11,121 bases of DNA from CAVRZY01 sp963725415 (GTDB lineage: Bacteria > Acidobacteriota > Terriglobia > Bryobacterales > Bryobacteraceae): NCBI GenBank assembly GCA_963725415.1, contig CAVRZY010000181.1:1-11121 (forward strand), written 5' to 3'. The position numbers and the translations under genes are program-made. The notes under the pieces were generated by a model. It saw only the letters and a program-made list of their open reading frames with translations, was not told the DNA's origin and made no database searches. Positions 8,222 through 11,121 of the stretch are shown here, in pieces. Position 1 is the first letter of the stretch; each line of letters begins with the position of its first letter.

Positions 8222-9091
8222 CTACTCCCCGAGCAGTTCGCGAAACCGCTTCGTCAACGGATACCCCAGAACCTCTTTGATCGACCGGTTCGGTACGTAG
8301 CTGTTGGATTGCTTGCCCCGTCCCGTCGTCTTGCCCAGCAAAACCCAGTTGGCCGCACGGTAACAGGTTCCGCGGAATCGCTGCGGATCCACGAACGTTT
8401 CCAGAAAGTAAATCGGATGCCCGTACATTCGCTGCCAGTCCTGGGGGATCCGCGTGGCCAGCCGCCCCAGAATGTGCGACGCCAGATGCTTCACTCGAAC
8501 CCACGGCAGAATCAGAAACCGCGTGTTGTAGGCGAGGAACCGGATGTTGCGCCGCCGCGCTTGTTGGTTCCAGCCAATGTAGCGGTCGCGCGAGCCAATG
8601 TGTCGCGGCGCGCTCGACCACGCCACGCACGCCAGCGGCCGCCCTTGCGCCCACACCAGATACTTCAGGTGCTCCCCCACCGGCTGTTCGTAACCCAGAT
8701 AATGATGCTCCTCCATCAGGCTGTTAAACAGCGCCTCATCCCCGGTGCGCCGCACCTGAGCAAACTCCAAGGGCTGGATCTGGTCGAGACGGCCTTCCAC
8801 CGGCGTCGTGTCGATCCGCACCGGAGCCGGCCGCACTCGCTGCGCCAGCGGGTTGTGCGGCACGAACTTCACCGGCGGCAACTCGATCTGGCCGGCACGG
8901 TCCAGCATGAGCAACAGGCCGCGGCACACCATGTCGCGCAAGACGCCGTTGGGTTGTTTCCATTGCCAGGCTTCGCACAGCCTCTTGGACAGCGTGCGGC
9001 GGCTCTCGCGCGGGTGCGCAGCAATGAGTTCCCTTATATAGAGGATGTCTTCCTTGGTGAGCACCCGGCCCCGGTACTTGAGTTCTGCCAT
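8222..9091 (-). CDS. DruA-like DUF4338 protein carried in IS66
   Basis: This is a 289-residue protein of the DUF4338 family, whose best-known member is DruA of the Druantia anti-phage system; stand-alone copies are common inside IS66-type elements and their function there is not established. Recognisable blocks are LFNSLMEEHHYLGYEQPVGE (121-140), LKYLVWAQGRPLACVAWSSA (142-161), NTRFLILPWVRVKHLASHIL (189-208), and PIYFLETFVDPQRFRGTCYR (226-245) followed by the GRGK turn (257-260). An N-terminal helical region (about 12-60) looks like a small DNA-binding-type domain. I chose the ATG at 9091 because MAELKYRGR fits family starts. The frame is open back to 9184, but that part overlaps tnpB and has no family similarity. 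It is intact although the transposase beside it is broken. None of the other Druantia genes (druB-E) is in the window, so a full defence system is not shown. Confidence 0.9.
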   Translation of the reverse strand: MAELKYRGRVLTKEDILYIRELIAAHPRESRRTLSKRLCEAWQWKQPNGVLRDMVCRGLLLMLDRAGQIELPPVKFVPHNPLAQRVRPAPVRIDTTPVEGRLDQIQPLEFAQVRRTGDEALFNSLMEEHHYLGYEQPVGEHLKYLVWAQGRPLACVAWSSAPRHIGSRDRYIGWNQQARRRNIRFLAYNTRFLILPWVRVKHLASHILGRLATRIPQDWQRMYGHPIYFLETFVDPQRFRGTCYRAANWVLLGKTTGRGKQSNSYVPNRSIKEVLGYPLTKRFRELLGE

Positions 9092-9156
9092 CCAACAGCA
9101 GTATGAACCCCATTTTTCTGGAACGCAAGGAGGGTGGGAATGTTTATTTGCAGTCG

Positions 9157-9516
9157 TTACTTCAACGCGTTCACCCGCCGCCACATCGGCGCCGCGCGGA
9201 CGCGCGACACATCACCAGCCGCCATCAGCAACTGCGCTTCGTAGGCCTCCAGCGGTTTGGCCGGCGCGGCTGATTCCGGCCACCATACGAACCTTCCTCT
9301 GGAAAGCCGCTTCTGCGCAAGCCAGTAGCCCTGGCCGTCATAGCTGAGGAGACGAATCGCCGCCCCACTGCGGCTCCGAAACACGAACACGCATCCGGAG
9401 AATGGATCTTCCGCGAGCTTGTCCTGGCACAGCCGCGACAATGAGTCAATCCCCTTGCGTCCGTCGACCGGTTCGATCGCCACCAGCACACGCATCTGCA
9501 CCGTGATCTGAATCAT
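9157..9516 (-). CDS. tnpB: IS66 accessory protein TnpB (IS66 Orf2)
   Basis: This is a 119-residue protein with the classic IS66 Orf2 pattern: MIQITVQMRVLVAIEPVDGR then KGID, a central SGCVFVFRSRSGAAIRLLSY then DGQGYWLAQKRLSRGRF, and the tail AGDVSRVRAAPMWRRV. IS66 TnpB is required for efficient transposition together with TnpA and TnpC, but its biochemical role is unclear. The start ATG (9516-9514) overlaps the tnpA stop TGA (9515-9513) as ATGA, the usual IS66 coupling; this overlap decides the start over the in-frame ATG further upstream at 9579. The gene is intact. Between its stop and the druA start lie 65 bases with no recognised feature. Confidence 0.95.
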   Translation of the reverse strand: MIQITVQMRVLVAIEPVDGRKGIDSLSRLCQDKLAEDPFSGCVFVFRSRSGAAIRLLSYDGQGYWLAQKRLSRGRFVWWPESAAPAKPLEAYEAQLLMAAGDVSRVRAAPMWRRVNALK

Positions 9517-9914
9517 CCTTCCGTTTCCCGCCAGGCGCGCAGCAGGCTTGCCCAATCGGGCGGCGCGGATGCTTTCCACTGGATGCGCATCTTGCCTCCG
9601 CGCGAGGACTCAAACTCGATGATGCACTCCTCCAGCGTCGCCGGATGCGGCGCGATCAGTTCGACGAATGCCGGTTTGGTTGCCCTCCGGCGGCGGCTTG
9701 GAATTCCGCCGAGCCGCTTCTTCAGCCCCATATAGTCCAGCCGTAGCGGGTGCGCGACGGATTACACACCGTGTTGCCGGGCCAGTTCGACCGCAGCCTG
9801 CCACAGCGACTCCGGCAGTTTCGTCCGCCGCGGCTGGGTGCTGCGAAACTGATCCAACTGGCGTTGCAGCTGCACGATGGGCTCGGGAATAGGTGTTTTG
9901 CTTTTGCGGTTCAC
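9513..9914 (-). pseudogene. tnpA: IS66 accessory protein TnpA with in-frame stop
   Basis: Reading from a GTG at 9914-9912 gives a product starting VNRKSKTPIPEPIVQLQRQL, then a helical LPESLWQAAVELARQHGV segment. After the stop the same frame continues LRLDYMGLKKRLGG and the conserved C-terminal block IIEFESSRGGKMRIQWK, with APPDWASLLRAW at the end. The total would be 133 codons, normal for IS66 TnpA-type accessory proteins. A TAA at 9764-9762 interrupts the frame between the two halves without a frame change, so this is a nonsense mutation. An ATG at 9731 could restart the C-terminal half. A GAGGGA sequence nine bases before the GTG supports that start. The 3' end overlaps tnpB by ATGA. Confidence 0.8.
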
Positions 9915-9970
9915 TATCAGCCGTCCCTCGGCGACTGAATGAACTTAACAAGGCGGCCTAGCTGGCGTCA

Positions 9971-10098
9971 CGCACGCTTGCCGAAAACTCACCTGGAAGC
10001 TAAGAAAGACGGCCTCGACACGAGTGTCGAGGCGGCAAGCAAGAGTGCTTGCGCCACGGTCAGCTCACCCAGAATGCCTCTGAGTAAACGCTTATGGG
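9971..10098 (-). repeat. Dispersed tandem-hairpin intergenic repeat, copy 2 (inverted)
   Basis: Read on the minus strand, this copy begins with the same 15-mer CCCATAAGCGTTTAC (10098-10084) as copy 1 and ends TTCGGCAAGCGTGCG (9985-9971), 14 of 15 identical to copy 1. Inside are GTGGCGC and two hairpins: 10035-10052 with a 7-bp stem GCAAGCA/TGCTTGC and loop AGAG (CTCT on the minus strand), and 10012-10033 with a 9-bp stem GCCTCGACA/TGTCGAGGC and loop CGAG (CTCG on the minus strand). The stems differ from copy 1 but remain fully paired. Its inward end touches the IS66 side of the accessory block. Confidence 0.82.
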
Positions 10099-10126
10099 AC
10101 CTGCTCCACCACACGGACCAGTTGTT

Positions 10127-10160
10127 GATGTGGCGCAGGCCCCCGGCCCTTGAGGGCCAC
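10127..10160 (+). repeat. Partial third copy of the hairpin-repeat family
   Basis: The 10-mer GATGTGGCGC (10127-10136) is identical to 964-973 just before the hairpins of copy 1. It is followed by a different hairpin, GGCCCT/AGGGCC (10145-10158), again ending in AC. The rest of the element is not seen. It sits just upstream of the DUF885 gene. Together with copy 2 it accounts for most of the 300-base gap 9915-10214; nothing else is recognised there. Confidence 0.5.
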
Positions 10161-10216
10161 CCTTGTCCGGCGGCTGACCTTGTGATAAGGTACGATGCAC
10201 AATCAGCCTAGCCCGT

Positions 10217-10222
10217 GGAGGA
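10217..10222 (+). promoter_or_regulatory. Ribosome binding site deciding the DUF885 start
   Basis: GGAGGA lies four bases before a TTG at 10227. The only other in-frame start is a GTG at 10215, which overlaps this site and has no Shine-Dalgarno of its own; a TAG at 10209-10211 closes the frame upstream. The short spacing is slightly tight but favours TTG. Confidence 0.6.
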
Positions 10223-10226
10223 CCAC

Positions 10227-11121
10227 TTGAGAACACCGGCCGTTTGGTTCACCTGTGTTGCCCTGCTGTGCTGCGCGATGGCCTTCGCAGCCGGTCCCCA
10301 GCCGCTTGCTTACGGAAGCGAGATGCGCGACCTGATCGAGCGCTATGCTGCGGACCGCGGCAGTCTTGTCCGGCTGTATGCCTCGGACCGCGGCGCTTTC
10401 ACTCCGCCCGCCACGGGGGAGCGCGGCGCCATAGCCCGGCCCGACACGGCGGAGCGCGGCACCTTGCGAAGCGAAGGCAGCGAGTTGTCACCGGTGCGGC
10501 GCGCGCGCTTGAAGCAGTTCCACAGCGACTGGCTCAGCCGCCTGGAAGGGCTGGATTTCGAAAAGATGGGCCAGGCAGGGCGGGCCGACTTCCTGCTGTT
10601 CCGGAACCATTTGAACCACGAGTTGCGGCAACTGGATATCCAGGCAAAGGCGCTCGGCGACACGGCCCCGCTGATCTCGTTTGCGGAAACGATTCTGGGG
10701 CTGGACGAGGCGCGGCGCCGCATGGAACCGCTGGAACCCCCAACGGCCGCCGCCACTGTGAATGGATTGAGGAAAGCGGTGGATGGCATCCGGAAGAGCG
10801 TGGAGGCCGCCGCGACGCGGCCGCGGAAGACCGTCGCGAACCGGGCGGCGGGGGATGTCGAGAACCTCCGCAACACGCTCCGGGCCTGGTTCTCCTTCTA
10901 TAACGGATACGATCCGCTGTTCACCTGGTGGGTGGATGCGCCCTACAAAGAGGCGGACAAGTCTCTCCAGGACTACGCGGCCTTTCTGCGCGAGAAGATC
11001 GCCGGCCTGAAACCGGGCGATAATACCGCCATCATCGGAAACCCGATCGGCCGCGAGGCGCTGCTGAGCGATCTGGCCTACGAGATGATCCCCTACTCGC
11101 CGGAGGAACTGATCGAGATCG
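10227..11121 (+). CDS. Secreted DUF885 family protein, N-terminal part (3' partial)
   Basis: This is an exported protein of the DUF885 family, which is distantly related to metallopeptidases; 298 residues are visible and the frame leaves the window open. Residues 1-22 form a signal peptide (Arg2, a hydrophobic VWFTCVALLCCAMAF core, and an Ala-Phe-Ala-Ala-type cleavage region). Family blocks are SPVRRARLKQFHSDWLSRLE (88-107), RADFLLFRNHLNHELRQLD (119-137), a downstream AWFSFYNGYDPLFTWWVDAP, and NPIGREALLSDLAYEMIPYS close to the window end. The metal-binding C-terminal half is outside. Residues 42-85 are four tandem 11-residue units inserted where I would expect homologues to pass almost directly from RGSL to SPxRRARL. 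Start TTG with GGAGGA upstream. The gene is transcribed away from the accessory block and is probably host chromosome. The substrate is unknown. Confidence 0.82.
   Translation, partial: MRTPAVWFTCVALLCCAMAFAAGPQPLAYGSEMRDLIERYAADRGSLVRLYASDRGAFTPPATGERGAIARPDTAERGTLRSEGSELSPVRRARLKQFHSDWLSRLEGLDFEKMGQAGRADFLLFRNHLNHELRQLDIQAKALGDTAPLISFAETILGLDEARRRMEPLEPPTAAATVNGLRKAVDGIRKSVEAAATRPRKTVANRAAGDVENLRNTLRAWFSFYNGYDPLFTWWVDAPYKEADKSLQDYAAFLREKIAGLKPGDNTAIIGNPIGREALLSDLAYEMIPYSPEELIEI
10350..10481 (+). repeat. 33-bp in-frame tandem repeat, four units
   Basis: GGACCGCGGC or GGAGCGCGGC recurs at 10352, 10385, 10418 and 10451, exactly 33 bases apart. The units translate as ADRGSLVRLYA, SDRGAFTPPAT, GERGAIARPDT and AERGTLRSEGS, with consensus small residue, Asp/Glu, Arg, Gly, small residue, hydrophobic residue. 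The multiple of three preserves the reading frame. It lies just after the signal peptide region of the DUF885 protein. Confidence 0.75.

Larger units (their letters stand above)
6680..9914 (-). mobile_element. IS66-family element with DruA passenger, decayed
   Basis: The gene order on the minus strand is tnpA, tnpB, DUF4338/DruA, tnpC. tnpA-tnpB-tnpC is the standard IS66 set; DUF4338 genes are known passengers or neighbours of such elements. tnpA and tnpB overlap by ATGA, and one base separates druA from tnpC. tnpA carries an in-frame stop and tnpC three one-base frameshifts, so the copy should be immobile unless helped in trans. The coordinates cover the coding span only. The terminal repeats were not identified; the right end must lie between 9915 and the hairpin repeat at about 9971, and the left end between 6523 and 6679. 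Confidence 0.88.

Noticed and set aside
8222..9091. Complete Druantia defence system
   Set aside because: Only a DruA-like gene is present, inside an IS66 element; no large DruE-type helicase or other partner genes are in the window.
9092..9184. Longer DUF4338 protein starting at 9184
   Set aside because: The extra residues overlap tnpB and do not resemble the family; the 9091 ATG gives a usual-length product.
6629..9971. GTGACGC at 6629 (+) and at 9971 (-) as IS66 terminal inverted repeats
   Set aside because: Only seven bases match before similarity fades, the flanks show no 8-bp target duplication, and the usual GTAAGC-type tip is absent.
10160..10214. Sigma-70 promoter for the DUF885 gene (TACGAT at 10191-10196)
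   Set aside because: No -35 box at a usable spacing; the nearest TTGTCC is 22 bases away.
6..11010. Other medium-length open frames antisense to the kinase-NTase, glycosyltransferase, tnpC and DruA genes
   Set aside because: High-GC shadow frames rich in Arg, Pro and Ala without recognisable motifs.

Overview
The window is high-GC bacterial DNA. It most resembles an Acidobacteriota chromosome of the Solibacter/Bryobacter type. That placement is an inference from the gene mix: a DPP-IV-like S9 peptidase, a secreted DUF885 protein, an ACS-type MFS transporter, an IS66 element carrying a DUF4338 gene, and intergenic tandem-hairpin repeats. No rRNA, tRNA or CRISPR array was seen.

Layout: 2-892 (+) is the C-terminal part of an S9 peptidase with a complete Ser-Asp-His triad. 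A tandem-hairpin repeat fills 928-1045. On the minus strand follow a CcbP-like calcium-binding gene (1050-1419, broken by one frameshift) and, overlapping it by ATGA, the C-terminal remnant of a serine recombinase (1416 to about 1720). An MFS transporter (1723-2982, +) starts inside the antisense of that remnant. Convergent to it is a two-gene minus-strand operon: a 769-residue protein joining an HprK-like P-loop domain to a Pol-beta-type nucleotidyltransferase domain (4213-6522), then, 7 bases downstream, a CrtX/MGT-like glycosyltransferase (2873-4205, frameshifted near its C-terminus). A decayed IS66-family element on the minus strand (coding span 6680-9914) has tnpA with an in-frame stop, an intact tnpB, an intact DruA/DUF4338 gene, and tnpC with three frameshifts. 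A second hairpin-repeat copy in inverted orientation lies at 9971-10098, with a partial third at 10127-10160. From 10227 (+) a secreted DUF885 protein runs off the end of the window and carries a four-fold 33-bp coding repeat near its N-terminus.

Reading: two export-pathway or peptidase-like chromosomal genes on the plus strand (S9 peptidase, DUF885) bracket an accessory block of about 9 kb. That block is bounded by inverted copies of the same hairpin element and holds recombinase and IS remnants. Its most interesting content is the kinase-nucleotidyltransferase fusion coupled to a glycosyltransferase. This resembles a tailoring module for a peptide or small molecule, but no precursor peptide or other biosynthetic gene is recognisable here. 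Point lesions fall on mobile and accessory genes (tnpA, tnpC, recombinase, CcbP, glycosyltransferase). The MFS, kinase-NTase, DruA, tnpB and flanking genes read cleanly.
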